A stretch of DNA of 14,580 nucleotides from Mesoaciditogaceae bacterium (GCA_015486145.1 WFSH01000264.1:1-14580), one strand, 5' to 3'. Counted from the first letter of the stretch, positions 1-8,324 are shown. Made by a program: numbers and translations. Notes: generated by a model from the letters alone, not told the origin.

Positions 1-1701
1 AATTTTCGAGCGGTATTTGGGCATAGACGTTTAAGCATAATAGATCTCTCGGCGAAATCACATCAGCCAATGGAAAGAGATGGGTATCTTTTAACTTTCA
101 ACGGAGAGATATACAACTACAAAAAAATAAGACGTGAGCTTGAGTCTCTTGGACAAAATTTTTCATCCGCTGGGGACACAGAAGTTGTGATTCGCGCGTA
201 CATTCAATGGGGTGAAAAGTGCGTTGAACATTTCAACGGTATGTGGGCTTTTGCCATTTGGGATCCGATACATCGAATTGTCTTTGCATCGCGAGATAGG
301 ATGGGAATAAAGCCGTTCGTTTACTTTCATTCCGGAAAATATTTTGCATTTGCTTCTGAACAAAAAGCTCTTTTAAAATTTTCGCGCGTTCCCAAGCGAG
401 TTAACATTGCAGATGCCAAACGGTATTTAGTATGGGGAATGCAAAACTTCTTTGAAGATGGGATGTTTGAGGGTGTAAAAAGGCTACTTCCAGCCCACAA
501 TTTAATATTTAATGTCGAGAGTGGGGAGCTTACAACTTACGAATATTGGAAAGCGGCGCCCAATACTGATAACATACCATATGATGAAAAAAAACAGAAA
601 GAGTATTCAGAGAGATTCAAAGAACTCTTTACAGAGGCAGTAAAATTACGTCTCACAAGTGATGTAAAAGTTGGGACGGCGCTAAGTGGAGGAATAGATT
701 CCTCTTCCAATGTCTACATGATCAACGAGTTAATGAAAGGGCAAGGCATACCATCCATAGGAGAATCTCAGTACACTTTTTCTGCCGTTTACGGCAACTA
801 CAAAGCAGATGAGTCAAAATGGATAAATATCGTGGTTGATGACATGCGAATCAGATCTGTCAAAGTTGTTCCAGATCTTCAGGATCTCATGGCTAACATT
901 GAAAAGATAGCTTATATACATGATGAGCCTTTTGACTCTACGTCCACTTATGCCCAATGGTGTGTTATGAGTTTACCGAGAAACCATGGAGTTACAGTTA
1001 CATTAGATGGTCAGGGTGGGGATGAAATAGCTGGAGGATATCCCCTTTACCTTCCCATAATGTTAACAGAAAATCTATTCAACACCACGTTTTTTAGAGA
1101 ATTCAAAAACCTCAAAAAGGCGAATGCATCTAATTATCTATTTTTTAGAACCCTTGTAACAAAAATGTTCAACGGATTCTCTCAGCGTGTGTATTTTAAG
1201 AAAATAGCGGGCAGACTTTTCAATCACAAAATTGATTTTATCCCGTACGGTGGAAAAGCAAAGACAGAATTTTCCCATTTGAATTTACGAGCCTGGTCGG
1301 ACATGAGAGAGGAACTTGTTGATTTGCTTAAAACTGCTGATAGAAACGCCATGTCCTTTTCGATAGAATCACGATTTCCTTATTTGGATCATAGACTCGT
1401 TGAATATGCAATGAGTGTTCCGGCTGTTTACAAAATTCATAATGGGTGGACAAAGTATTTGTCCCGCCGAGCTTTTCAAGGGATGATAAACGAAAAAATA
1501 CTCTGGCGCAAAGATAAGCTTGGATTTCCGACGCCTCAACGCGAATGGTTCGAGAAGGGCCTTGAAGATTTTTGCAAGAAATACATTTCCAATTCTACAT
1601 TTCTCAAAGCCTTAGATGTGAATTTAAATGAAAAATTCACCCACAGAGTCTTGTGGAGATTGACAAACCTTGCCGCATGGGCAAAAGTGTACGACTTTTA
1701 G
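1..1701 (+). CDS. asnB: Asparagine synthetase (glutamine-hydrolysing), 5' end outside window
   Basis: Makes asparagine from aspartate, ATP and glutamine in the cytoplasm. The frame is open from base 1. It reads GHRRLSIIDLS before the first ATG at 70, a stretch found inside AsnB, so that ATG is internal. About 50 residues, including the catalytic Cys2, lie off the left edge. Class II amidotransferase motifs follow: GEIYNY, the SAGDTEVV region and RDRMGIKP. The synthetase half has the PP-loop ATP site SGGIDSS (bases 685-705), then GQGGDE and SRFPYLDHRLVEY near the C-terminus. The in-window part is 566 residues, so the full protein would be about 615, normal for the family. It is convergent with the HD-GYP gene, whose stop lies 11 bp away, and no clear terminator separates them. 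Related AsnB paralogues can act in surface polysaccharide or peptide modification, but nothing visible here favours that. Confidence 0.95.
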   Translation, partial: NFRAVFGHRRLSIIDLSAKSHQPMERDGYLLTFNGEIYNYKKIRRELESLGQNFSSAGDTEVVIRAYIQWGEKCVEHFNGMWAFAIWDPIHRIVFASRDRMGIKPFVYFHSGKYFAFASEQKALLKFSRVPKRVNIADAKRYLVWGMQNFFEDGMFEGVKRLLPAHNLIFNVESGELTTYEYWKAAPNTDNIPYDEKKQKEYSERFKELFTEAVKLRLTSDVKVGTALSGGIDSSSNVYMINELMKGQGIPSIGESQYTFSAVYGNYKADESKWINIVVDDMRIRSVKVVPDLQDLMANIEKIAYIHDEPFDSTSTYAQWCVMSLPRNHGVTVTLDGQGGDEIAGGYPLYLPIMLTENLFNTTFFREFKNLKKANASNYLFFRTLVTKMFNGFSQRVYFKKIAGRLFNHKIDFIPYGGKAKTEFSHLNLRAWSDMREELVDLLKTADRNAMSFSIESRFPYLDHRLVEYAMSVPAVYKIHNGWTKYLSRRAFQGMINEKILWRKDKLGFPTPQREWFEKGLEDFCKKYISNSTFLKALDVNLNEKFTHRVLWRLTNLAAWAKVYDF

Positions 1702-1712
1702 TTCTCTTGTTT

Positions 1713-2819
1713 TCATGAAACAACGGAAACGATCCACACGCTTTTATCTTTTGATAGATCTATGAGTTTTCCGTCAATCATGATTACTGGAACGAGGAGG
1801 CCGGCGCCACTGGTTCTTATCACTGTTCCTATTTTTCCGTCGCTGAGTTTAACCTTTGTGCCTGTAGGATACATCCCAAGAATCTTTATGAAAGCGTTCA
1901 AAACGTATGGATCATAGTCCTTTCCAGCCCTAACCAGTATCCATTTTAAAGCCTGGTAAGGGGTTAGTTTAAGAGCTTGGGAAGATGTTGAAGTGAGAGA
2001 ATCGTAAGCGTCTGCTATCTGGAGTATGCGCGCATAGAAATTTATGTCCTCTCCTTTTTTCCCAAATGGAATACCAGTTCCGTCGTACTTTTCATGATGT
2101 TCGAGTACGGCGTCCAGCGTTTCTCGTTGTTTTATTATCTCATAAGATGAAAGAATCTTGTATCCAATTGTTGTGTGTTGTAGTATTTTCTCTCTATTTG
2201 AAGCTTTTCCCACGTCCACGTACTCTGGATCGTTTAAAAACATCAGTCCTATGTCATGAAAAAGTGCGGCTTTTGCAAGCGGAATGAGATGATACCTCGA
2301 CATGGCCAATGTGTTTCCCACCATGACAGACAGAATAGCCGTGTTTATACCGTGCTTGTAAAGGTATCCGCTTACATGTTTTCTAAAAAAGTTAACCACA
2401 TATTCTTTTTGGCTGAGAAGATCATCTACAACTGCTCCCAACGTGCGTTCAACCGATTCTTTATCCACCCTTTCTCCAATTTTAAGCTGTTCTGAAAGCT
2501 CTTTAAAAGAAGTAATAAAACCCCTGTACATCTCATCTGGGACTGAAAAGCGTATCCCAAAAGCTATGGGTTCTTCAACTTTAAGCAGCTCTTGGTCGAG
2601 ATCTATGGAATTCCTGATCTTCTCAAGTTCTTCTTTTTTACCTTCCTCACTTTCCAACGGAAGCCATAATATCTCACGTTTTTTAAGGTTATCCAAAATT
2701 TCTTTGGTAATCCGTGTACCTTTTGACAGCAATACTTTAAACGATGTACCATCATACAAATCTTCCGCAAGCACCGCACCATCTTTTATGTCTTCCAGTG
2801 GTTTCCATTCAATGGCCAT
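1713..2819 (-). CDS. HD-GYP domain protein, probable cyclic-di-GMP phosphodiesterase
   Basis: The protein has 368 residues. Residues 1-60 resemble the small N-terminal domain (DUF3391-like) that often precedes HD-GYP modules. The HD-GYP domain spans about 145-310, with H156, H188-D189 (FHDIG), H215, H241-H242-E243, DGTGIP at 246-251 and D270/D273. The family hydrolyses c-di-GMP with a two- or three-metal centre. Two signature positions deviate: HDIGK reads HDIGL and GYP reads GIP. The metal ligands look intact. There is no membrane segment or sensor domain, so it is probably cytosolic. The start overlaps the end of the upstream M16 gene by 11 nt, and its GAGGTGA site is 6 nt from the ATG inside that gene, which suggests translational coupling. 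It is the last gene of the pnp-M16 group. Family assignment is firm; enzymatic activity on c-di-GMP is inferred. Confidence 0.85.
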   Translation of the reverse strand: MAIEWKPLEDIKDGAVLAEDLYDGTSFKVLLSKGTRITKEILDNLKKREILWLPLESEEGKKEELEKIRNSIDLDQELLKVEEPIAFGIRFSVPDEMYRGFITSFKELSEQLKIGERVDKESVERTLGAVVDDLLSQKEYVVNFFRKHVSGYLYKHGINTAILSVMVGNTLAMSRYHLIPLAKAALFHDIGLMFLNDPEYVDVGKASNREKILQHTTIGYKILSSYEIIKQRETLDAVLEHHEKYDGTGIPFGKKGEDINFYARILQIADAYDSLTSTSSQALKLTPYQALKWILVRAGKDYDPYVLNAFIKILGMYPTGTKVKLSDGKIGTVIRTSGAGLLVPVIMIDGKLIDLSKDKSVWIVSVVS

Positions 2820-4110
2820 CGCCGTTCACCTCAAATTCATACGCTTTTAACTCATTGAGAACTGTTCCTGGAGGTCCAACCGCTGAAAGAGTCCACTTAC
2901 CAAGGAAAAAGTCTTTAAAGGTTTCTGCCACATCATCGCACTTCACGCTTTCAATAGAGCGAATCACTGTATCAATTTCTCTTACCCTTCTAAGCGTAAA
3001 TTGGTCATCTATCATCATAAACATGGTTGAGAATGTCGATTCAGTGGATGTGAGTAATTTTCCCTTCAACCTTTTCTTTCCGTAATCCATGTGTTTTTTC
3101 AAAGATGAAGTGTCAACCATGTCGCTCAAAACTTTCTTTATTTTTTTGATCGCCTCAAAAACGCGGTTGGGAGATGTGGAAAAGTCCACCGTAAAATAAC
3201 CACCCAATCTGTTTGATTGATTGGAAGATGATATTGAGTAAACCAGCCCGTATTTTTCTCTCAATCTTTCGAAAAGCACTGAACTCATTCCTCCACCGAG
3301 TATGGTGGTTATTATTGCCAACGGATAACTCCGCTTATCCGATTTCTCAACCGTTTTTATTCCGATCGAAACGTTGACTTGTTTTAAGTCTCTTTTCTCG
3401 ATCAAAACGTTTCTTGGTGGACGAGCAACAGGCTTCGCAATTTTTCCCTCTGATTTGCCATCTCGAAGAGCGCCCATTTTTTCCTTGATGTAACTCATAT
3501 CACACGATTTCAAATTTCCCACGATTGATAAGACGATATTCGAAGAAACGTAATGTTCTTTGAAATATTTTTTTATGTCACCAATGGTTATGTCTTTAAC
3601 TGTTTCGGCTTTTCCAATTATTGGTCGCCCGTAGGGTGTTTCTTCTCCCCAAAGTGCTTTTAAAAGATTCGTACCAGAGAGATCTGCCGGATCGTCCTCA
3701 TACATCGCTATTTCTTCAAGAACCACTCCCTTTTCCAGTTCGATCTCTTTTTCGGGAAACGTCGGAGCACTCACAAGTTCATACAACACATCAAAAGCTT
3801 GGCGAGATGCAAAATCGGGAACCTTGGCGTAAAAAAGCGTGTATTCACGAGATGTAAACGCGTTCAAAACGCCACCCACGGACTCTATTACGCGTTTTAA
3901 ATCGCGGCCGCTGAAATTTTTTGTTCCCTTAAAAACGGAATGTTCGATCAAATGTGAAATTCCAGAATTCCCAGGAGTTTCATTCGCTGCTCCAACATTA
4001 ACACCCATGCCAAAAGTTATCGTTCTCAAAAATGGCATATCTTTGCTAACTATTAGAGCATCGTTTGAAAGTCTCTCAACGATGATTTCATTTGTCATGT
4101 TTTTTGCCAT
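2809..4110 (-). CDS. M16 family zinc peptidase (processing-peptidase-like)
   Basis: A 433-residue insulinase/mitochondrial-processing-peptidase family protein. The inverted zinc motif HLIEH is at 53-57, followed by FKGT, with the distal glutamate in VVLEEI at about 133, the expected ~76 residues further on. The C-terminal half has GGGMSSVLFERLREKYGLVYS, the usual second-lobe motif. These peptidases cleave small unfolded or extended peptides inside a closing chamber. An in-frame ATG exists at 4206, but I chose 4110: an AGGAGG stands 4 nt upstream (4115-4120), and family members start just before the strand equivalent to NEIIVERLSND. This start overlaps the end of pnp by 23 nt, so the ribosome binding site codes for the last arginine pair of PNPase. 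A pnp-M16 pairing is common in Thermotogota and Firmicutes. No signal peptide is seen. The substrate is unknown. Confidence 0.92.
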   Translation of the reverse strand: MAKNMTNEIIVERLSNDALIVSKDMPFLRTITFGMGVNVGAANETPGNSGISHLIEHSVFKGTKNFSGRDLKRVIESVGGVLNAFTSREYTLFYAKVPDFASRQAFDVLYELVSAPTFPEKEIELEKGVVLEEIAMYEDDPADLSGTNLLKALWGEETPYGRPIIGKAETVKDITIGDIKKYFKEHYVSSNIVLSIVGNLKSCDMSYIKEKMGALRDGKSEGKIAKPVARPPRNVLIEKRDLKQVNVSIGIKTVEKSDKRSYPLAIITTILGGGMSSVLFERLREKYGLVYSISSSNQSNRLGGYFTVDFSTSPNRVFEAIKKIKKVLSDMVDTSSLKKHMDYGKKRLKGKLLTSTESTFSTMFMMIDDQFTLRRVREIDTVIRSIESVKCDDVAETFKDFFLGKWTLSAVGPPGTVLNELKAYEFEVNGDGH

Positions 4111-6247
4111 CAAACCTCCTATGTGATCTCGGATAACGTCGATCCCTTTTTTCTTCGCCCTCAACCACTTGTTTGAGTTGTATCTTTCCGCTGGGATCAC
4201 TTCCAACCACCTCTACATTCACTTTATCGCCAACGTGAATTACATCTTTAACATTTCTGACGTGTCTTGCCATTTTCGAAATATGAACAAGCCCAATTTT
4301 ACCGGGAAAAAGCTCTGCAAAGAATCCATATCCTTCAACCCTTGTGACGGTGGCAACAAAACGATCACCACTTTTGATCTCTTTGGTCATATTTTCGATC
4401 TGTCTCAAAGCCGCGTCCACATTCTCAACTTTGTTGCCAACTATTTTTACCCGACCATCTTCTTCAATCTGAAGTTCCACACCGAATTCTTCAGACAAAG
4501 CTTTAACAGTGCGACCTCCTGGGCCTATTAGTTCTCCAATTTTTTCAACGGGTATTCTGAAGAGTTTTATAATCGGTGCGTGTTCAGAAACGTGTTCCCT
4601 CGGTGCTGGTATAGTATCATACATTATGTCAAGGATCTTATTTCTTGCGATTCGAGCCTTCTCGAGGGCGACTTTCATTATCTCTTCCGAAACGCTACCG
4701 ACCTTAACGTCCATTTGAAAAGCCGTGATTCCTTCTCTTGTGCCTGTAACCTTGAAGTCCATATCTCCCAAATGATCTTCCATTCCAAGTATGTCCGTTA
4801 GAACAATCCAGCCATCCGGTTCAAATATGAGACCCATAGCGATACCGGCCACATGTTTCTTGGTTGGAACCCCTGCCGCCATGAGTGAAAGCGAGCCAGA
4901 GCAAACTGTTGCCATCGAAGAAGAGCCGTTGGATTCGAGTATTTCGGATACCACTCGCATGGTATATGGAAACTCTTCTTCTGAAGGAATTACTCGCTTG
5001 AAAGATCTTTCGGCGAGATGACCATGCCCTATTTCACGCCTTCCCGGGCTGCCAAATCTTCCCGTTTCTCCCACGCTGTAAGGCGGGAAATTGTAGTGGA
5101 GCATGAACCTTTTTTCGCCTTCTTCAAGAACAGTGTCTATTATTTGTACATCCATTTGAGCTCCCAATGTGGTAACGCCAAGACTTTGAGTTTCACCTCT
5201 CGTAAACAACGCGCTCCCGTGCGCTCTTGGGAGCAAATCCAATTCGCAAGATATGGGGCGTATCTCATCCGGACCACGTCCATCGACTCGTAAATTTTTT
5301 TCAACTATCATCCTACGCATCGTGTGTTTTAATATTTCTTCAAATTCATCAAAAAGTATGGCTTTCGTTTTTGCAACTTCTTCCTCTTCCAAATTGCTTT
5401 TCTCGATCAGAGCTTCTATTATTTGTTCTTTGTATTCCGTTATTCTTTTGTCTCTTGCAAGTTTTCCCTTGGTGAGTAATCGTTTCTCCAATTCATCTTT
5501 GGAGATCATGGATCTCAACTTTTCCAGCAAAGTTTTATCCACATTCGGAGTTTCGTACACAACTTTCTCCGGATGAAACTCGGAAAGAATCTCCTCTTCG
5601 AAATCGAGTAATTCTTTTATGGCTTCGTGAGCTTCCATAAGAGTTTGCACCATAACATCTTCGCTCACCTCGTTTGCCTCTCCCTCTACCATCGTTATCG
5701 CGTCTCTTGTTCCGGCAACAACGAGATCGATATCTGCATTTTTGGCAACTTCATCTGAAGGGAAGAAAACGTATTTTCCATTCAAAAGGGCAATTCTCAA
5801 ACCGGCAACTTTTCCATCAAAAGGTATCGAAGATGCGTTGAGTGCCAAAGAAGCTCCTATTATTCCCAACGTATCTGGTGGATTATCCGGATCCACCGAA
5901 AGCACGGTTGCAACGATCTGAACCGGTGCTTTAAAATCTTTTGGAAAGATGGGTCTTATGGGTCTATCTATCATCCTTGCCGAAAGAATCGCGTTTTCAC
6001 TGGGCCTGCCTTCACGTTTTATAAAACCGCCAGGTATTTTACCAGCAGCGTAAAATTTTTCTTGGTATTCAACGGTTAACGGAAAAAAATCAAGCCCCTC
6101 TTTTGGCTTTTTATCCATAACGGCTGTTACAAGCATTTTTGAATCACCGTAACCGATCACGAATGCACCGTCGGCTTGTTTTGCCATCTTTCCATTTTCC
6201 ACAATAAGCTCGTTACCTTTAAACTCTTTTTTCCAAACTTTATACAT
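4088..6247 (-). CDS. pnp: Polyribonucleotide nucleotidyltransferase (PNPase)
   Basis: Processive 3'-5' phosphorolytic exoribonuclease, a trimer involved in mRNA decay. The 719 residues are full length. In order: first RNase PH domain (about 1-145), helical linker (about 230-315), second RNase PH domain (about 318-545), KH domain (about 555-615, GPGG loop at 575-578) and S1 domain (about 622-692), with a short basic tail ending RFDGKKHDK. Catalytic D491, D497 and K499 in EDHLGDMDFK correspond to E. coli D486, D492 and K494. The start has GAGGTGAT a few bases upstream. An intrinsic terminator separates it from rpsO, so it depends on read-through or a promoter of its own in the 90-bp gap. No convincing promoter hexamers were found there, but two small dyads were. 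It leads an overlapping group with the M16 and HD-GYP genes. Confidence 0.98.
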   Translation of the reverse strand: MYKVWKKEFKGNELIVENGKMAKQADGAFVIGYGDSKMLVTAVMDKKPKEGLDFFPLTVEYQEKFYAAGKIPGGFIKREGRPSENAILSARMIDRPIRPIFPKDFKAPVQIVATVLSVDPDNPPDTLGIIGASLALNASSIPFDGKVAGLRIALLNGKYVFFPSDEVAKNADIDLVVAGTRDAITMVEGEANEVSEDVMVQTLMEAHEAIKELLDFEEEILSEFHPEKVVYETPNVDKTLLEKLRSMISKDELEKRLLTKGKLARDKRITEYKEQIIEALIEKSNLEEEEVAKTKAILFDEFEEILKHTMRRMIVEKNLRVDGRGPDEIRPISCELDLLPRAHGSALFTRGETQSLGVTTLGAQMDVQIIDTVLEEGEKRFMLHYNFPPYSVGETGRFGSPGRREIGHGHLAERSFKRVIPSEEEFPYTMRVVSEILESNGSSSMATVCSGSLSLMAAGVPTKKHVAGIAMGLIFEPDGWIVLTDILGMEDHLGDMDFKVTGTREGITAFQMDVKVGSVSEEIMKVALEKARIARNKILDIMYDTIPAPREHVSEHAPIIKLFRIPVEKIGELIGPGGRTVKALSEEFGVELQIEEDGRVKIVGNKVENVDAALRQIENMTKEIKSGDRFVATVTRVEGYGFFAELFPGKIGLVHISKMARHVRNVKDVIHVGDKVNVEVVGSDPSGKIQLKQVVEGEEKRDRRYPRSHRRFDGKKHDK

Positions 6248-6263
6248 TTGATCACCTCTAAAA

Positions 6264-6295
6264 AGTTTACAACTTGTAGAAACTCGTTTTAAACG
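6264..6295 (-). promoter_or_regulatory. Two small dyads in the pnp leader
   Basis: Just upstream of the pnp ribosome binding site are TACAACTTGTA (6268-6278; flanked by AGTT and AAACT so that 6264-6284 could form an imperfect hairpin) and CGTTTTAAACG (6285-6295). Both are seen directly. Enterobacterial pnp autoregulates through a 5' leader stem cleaved by RNase III. Whether these dyads do anything comparable, or are a protein site or chance, cannot be told from sequence. Confidence 0.25.
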
Positions 6296-6302
6296 TTACT
6301 AA

Positions 6303-6326
6303 AAAAGCGGGCAGGTTCCCGCTTTT
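6303..6326 (-). terminator. Intrinsic terminator after rpsO
   Basis: On the minus strand the arms AAAAGCGGG and CCCGCTTTT flank a 6-nt loop (AACCTG), and the transcript continues into a run of six T. It lies 13 bp beyond the rpsO stop, so it ends or attenuates the rpsO transcript before pnp. Partial read-through would still feed pnp, as in other bacteria with an rpsO-pnp order. Confidence 0.8.
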
Positions 6327-6338
6327 CCCTACAAAGCT

Positions 6339-6605
6339 TTACCGTCTCAGGTTTAGTTTCGATATGAGTTCTTTGTAAACGGTCGGTTTGCGGTCTCTGA
6401 GATATCTGAGAAGTCTTCGACGTTTACCTACCATTTTCAAAAGCCCACGCCTCGAATGAAAATCTTTTGGATGAGCTTTTAAATGTTCTGTTAAGTGTGC
6501 TATTCTTGCCGTTAAAATAGCCACTTGAACTTCCACAGATCCCGTGTCTCCTTCGTGAATCCTGTAAGCTTCCACGATTTTTCTCTTGTCTTCTTTTTCC
6601 ATCAT
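6339..6605 (-). CDS. rpsO: 30S ribosomal protein S15
   Basis: An 88-residue S15, the usual length, which binds the central domain of 16S rRNA early in small-subunit assembly. Diagnostic stretches are HEGDTGSVEVQVAILT, LTEHLKAHPKDFHSRRGLL and GKRRRLLRYL. Two adjacent ATG codons (6605 and 6602) both fit the GGAGG site, with spacings of 4 and 7 nt, so the true start could be either and the mature protein differs by one Met. It is followed by a terminator and then pnp, and is divergent from the htrA-type gene. A candidate extended -10 promoter lies about 65 bp upstream, giving a leader of roughly 59 nt with two small hairpins. Confidence 0.97.
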   Translation of the reverse strand: MMEKEDKRKIVEAYRIHEGDTGSVEVQVAILTARIAHLTEHLKAHPKDFHSRRGLLKMVGKRRRLLRYLRDRKPTVYKELISKLNLRR

Positions 6606-6634
6606 GACACCTCCATACTTTATGAACTAAGAGC

Positions 6635-6658
6635 GGGTATTCTTCCCAACTCTGAGTT
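6635..6658 (-). promoter_or_regulatory. Possible structured rpsO leader
   Basis: Within the predicted rpsO leader are a perfect AACTC-A-GAGTT dyad (6648-6658) and an adjacent GGG-AAGAATA-CCC (6635-6647, minus-strand reading). S15 is known to repress its own mRNA through leader structures that differ between phyla. These hairpins are candidates only by position. Confidence 0.3.
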
Positions 6659-6670
6659 CAGGTCTGATCA

Positions 6671-6701
6671 ATTTTACCATATTTACACGTAAAAATGTCA
6701 T
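6671..6701 (-). promoter_or_regulatory. Candidate rpsO promoter
   Basis: On the minus strand an extended -10 reads TGG-TAAAAT (6679-6671). A -35-like ATGACA lies at 6701-6696, matching TTGACA in five of six positions. The spacing is 19 bp, which is long, but the TG extension would compensate. Transcription would start near 6664. The same TGnTAnAAT shape occurs upstream of the Rrf2 and 5'-nucleotidase genes here. Confidence 0.5.
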
Positions 6702-6838
6702 TGTGTGTGCGCCTAATTCCGCACTTTCAATTGTTCCAAAATAAGGCGGAGACAATCTTCCTTTGAACATAAATGTGGTAAAGCCTGTCCAAGAATTTGG
6801 AGCATCTAAAAAACACATTATTAGGAGGTGTGTCTTAA

Positions 6839-8272
6839 ATGAAAAATTTCAAAGTTCTTGCGTTAACAACTATTCTTGTATTGGCAGCTGGGCTTTTCGC
6901 GTTTGCTGGCAACTCTTCAACTACTGCGATAACTCCTATTTCTTCTGGTGCCTATGGTTATCTTAATCCCAACATTCAAAGTCCGGTGATAGCCGTGGCA
7001 AAAGCTGTATCACCATCTGTTGTAAGAGTTGTGGTTCACACAACAATCGTTTCTAATTCCAATCCATTTGGACAAATGAGTCCGTTCTTCAAGAAGTTTT
7101 TTGGATTCAACATTCCGTCTCCGCAGCAGCAAGAACAAGTTGAGAGTTTGGGCTCTGGGATCATTTTCAATTCGAAGGGATACGTTTTGACAAATTATCA
7201 CGTGGTTGCGGGAGCGAAGGTAGCCGAGATAACACTGTTGAATGGAAAAAAATACAAAGGGATCGTTGTTGGTGGTGATCCGACAAACGATCTCGCAGTT
7301 ATCAAAATTGAGGCTCCTGCTGGAGTAACCTTCCCGGCGGCGGTGTTGGGAAATTCCAACGATGTCCATGTGGGAGAATATGCCATCGCGATCGGAAATC
7401 CATTTGGTCTCGATTATACCGTCACCCAAGGAATTGTGAGTGCGTTGAACAGAGAAGTGCCCAAGCCCAATGGAAACGGCTATTACTACAACATGATTCA
7501 AACCAGTGCCGCAATAAATCCCGGTAACAGTGGAGGACCACTTGTAGACATTCATGGAAGAGTGATAGGAATTAATACCGCTATAATTAAACCCTCAGAA
7601 GGACAAGGTCTTGGGTTTGCCATACCTATAAATACCGCGAAAGTTTTGATCGCGAGATTGATAAAGGGAGAAAGCTCAGGATTTCTCGGAGTTGAAGTTC
7701 GTAATCTCACTCCTTCTCTTTCCAAGAGTCTGGGAATTGGTAACGTAAAGGGTGCATTGGTCATAGGAGTGGTTCCCAACAGTGGAGCCGCGAAAGCTGG
7801 AATAAAGATAAAAGATGTTATAGTCGGACTTAACGGAGTCAAAATTACCAGCGCCGATAAACTCGTGAACGTAATTCACGAATACGCTCCAAACAACGTG
7901 GTAAATGTAAAAGTTTATCGGAATGGTAAATATCTCACATTTAGAGTAAAACTTTCACCAAAATCTATCTTTAAAACGACATCCACTTACACGGCAAATG
8001 GCTTTACCGTTGCCGCACTAACAGAACTTAACAGATCTAAATACTCCATTCCTTCAAACGTTACAGGCGTAGTCGTCACAGATGTTAATCCCAACAGTCA
8101 AGCTGCCATGGCAGGTCTTCAACCTGGAGATGTGATTATGACGTTGAACAACAAAAGAATAACTTCTGTAAAAGATTTTGAAAATTTGTACACCAAGATC
8201 AGAAAGAATGGAACCGTTGCCATGTCGGTTTATTCGCAAGGCATGGAAATGTTGGTGATCTTTTACAAGTAA
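6839..8272 (+). CDS. HtrA/DegP-type serine protease, exported, two PDZ domains
   Basis: Protein quality-control protease of the cell envelope (family S1C). Of 477 residues, 1-23 form a signal peptide (MKNFK, hydrophobic core, likely cleavage after AFA). The trypsin-like domain covers about 45-275, with catalytic His121 (TNYHVV), Asp151 (NDLAV) and Ser231 (NPGNSGGP). Two PDZ domains follow at about 282-372 and 385-477, each with a GLxxGDVI-like carboxylate-binding side (GIKIKDVIVGLNG and GLQPGDVIMTLNN). Length and layout match the Thermotoga and DegP/DegQ homologues. The site AGGAGGTG at 6822-6829 ends 9 nt before the ATG. The gene stands alone: it is divergent from rpsO and has its own terminator 29 bp downstream. 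I found no convincing promoter hexamers in the 230-bp divergent gap. Stress regulation is typical of the family but not visible here. Confidence 0.95.
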   Translation: MKNFKVLALTTILVLAAGLFAFAGNSSTTAITPISSGAYGYLNPNIQSPVIAVAKAVSPSVVRVVVHTTIVSNSNPFGQMSPFFKKFFGFNIPSPQQQEQVESLGSGIIFNSKGYVLTNYHVVAGAKVAEITLLNGKKYKGIVVGGDPTNDLAVIKIEAPAGVTFPAAVLGNSNDVHVGEYAIAIGNPFGLDYTVTQGIVSALNREVPKPNGNGYYYNMIQTSAAINPGNSGGPLVDIHGRVIGINTAIIKPSEGQGLGFAIPINTAKVLIARLIKGESSGFLGVEVRNLTPSLSKSLGIGNVKGALVIGVVPNSGAAKAGIKIKDVIVGLNGVKITSADKLVNVIHEYAPNNVVNVKVYRNGKYLTFRVKLSPKSIFKTTSTYTANGFTVAALTELNRSKYSIPSNVTGVVVTDVNPNSQAAMAGLQPGDVIMTLNNKRITSVKDFENLYTKIRKNGTVAMSVYSQGMEMLVIFYK

Positions 8273-8300
8273 AAATTATTCATATTATCCCCAAACAACA

Positions 8301-8324
8301 AAACCCAGTCTTTTGACTGGGTTT
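8301..8324. terminator. Bidirectional terminator between htrA-type gene and rubredoxin gene
   Basis: The perfect 10-bp arms AAACCCAGTC and GACTGGGTTT enclose TTTT. T-rich sequence follows on both strands (GTCTTTGTTT on plus, TTGTTGTTTGG on minus). It serves the two convergent genes that end at 8272 and 8343. Confidence 0.88.

Noticed and set aside
1707..1723. TTGTTT-TCATG-AAACAA between the convergent asnB and HD-GYP genes as a terminator.
   Set aside because: The stem is six mostly A-T pairs, overlaps the HD-GYP coding end and lacks a T tract.
4111..4206. An in-frame ATG at 4206 extending the M16 peptidase by 32 residues inside pnp.
   Set aside because: The extension is not peptidase-like. 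It is the pnp S1 and tail region read in another frame, and a strong AGGAGG supports the start at 4110.
6627..6818. A 63-codon open frame on the minus strand upstream of rpsO with ordinary-looking codon use.
   Set aside because: It has no ribosome binding site at its first ATG, and none clear at the later ones. It contains the likely rpsO promoter and spans the divergent rpsO/htrA-type spacer. A homologue search with its C-terminal half could reopen the question.
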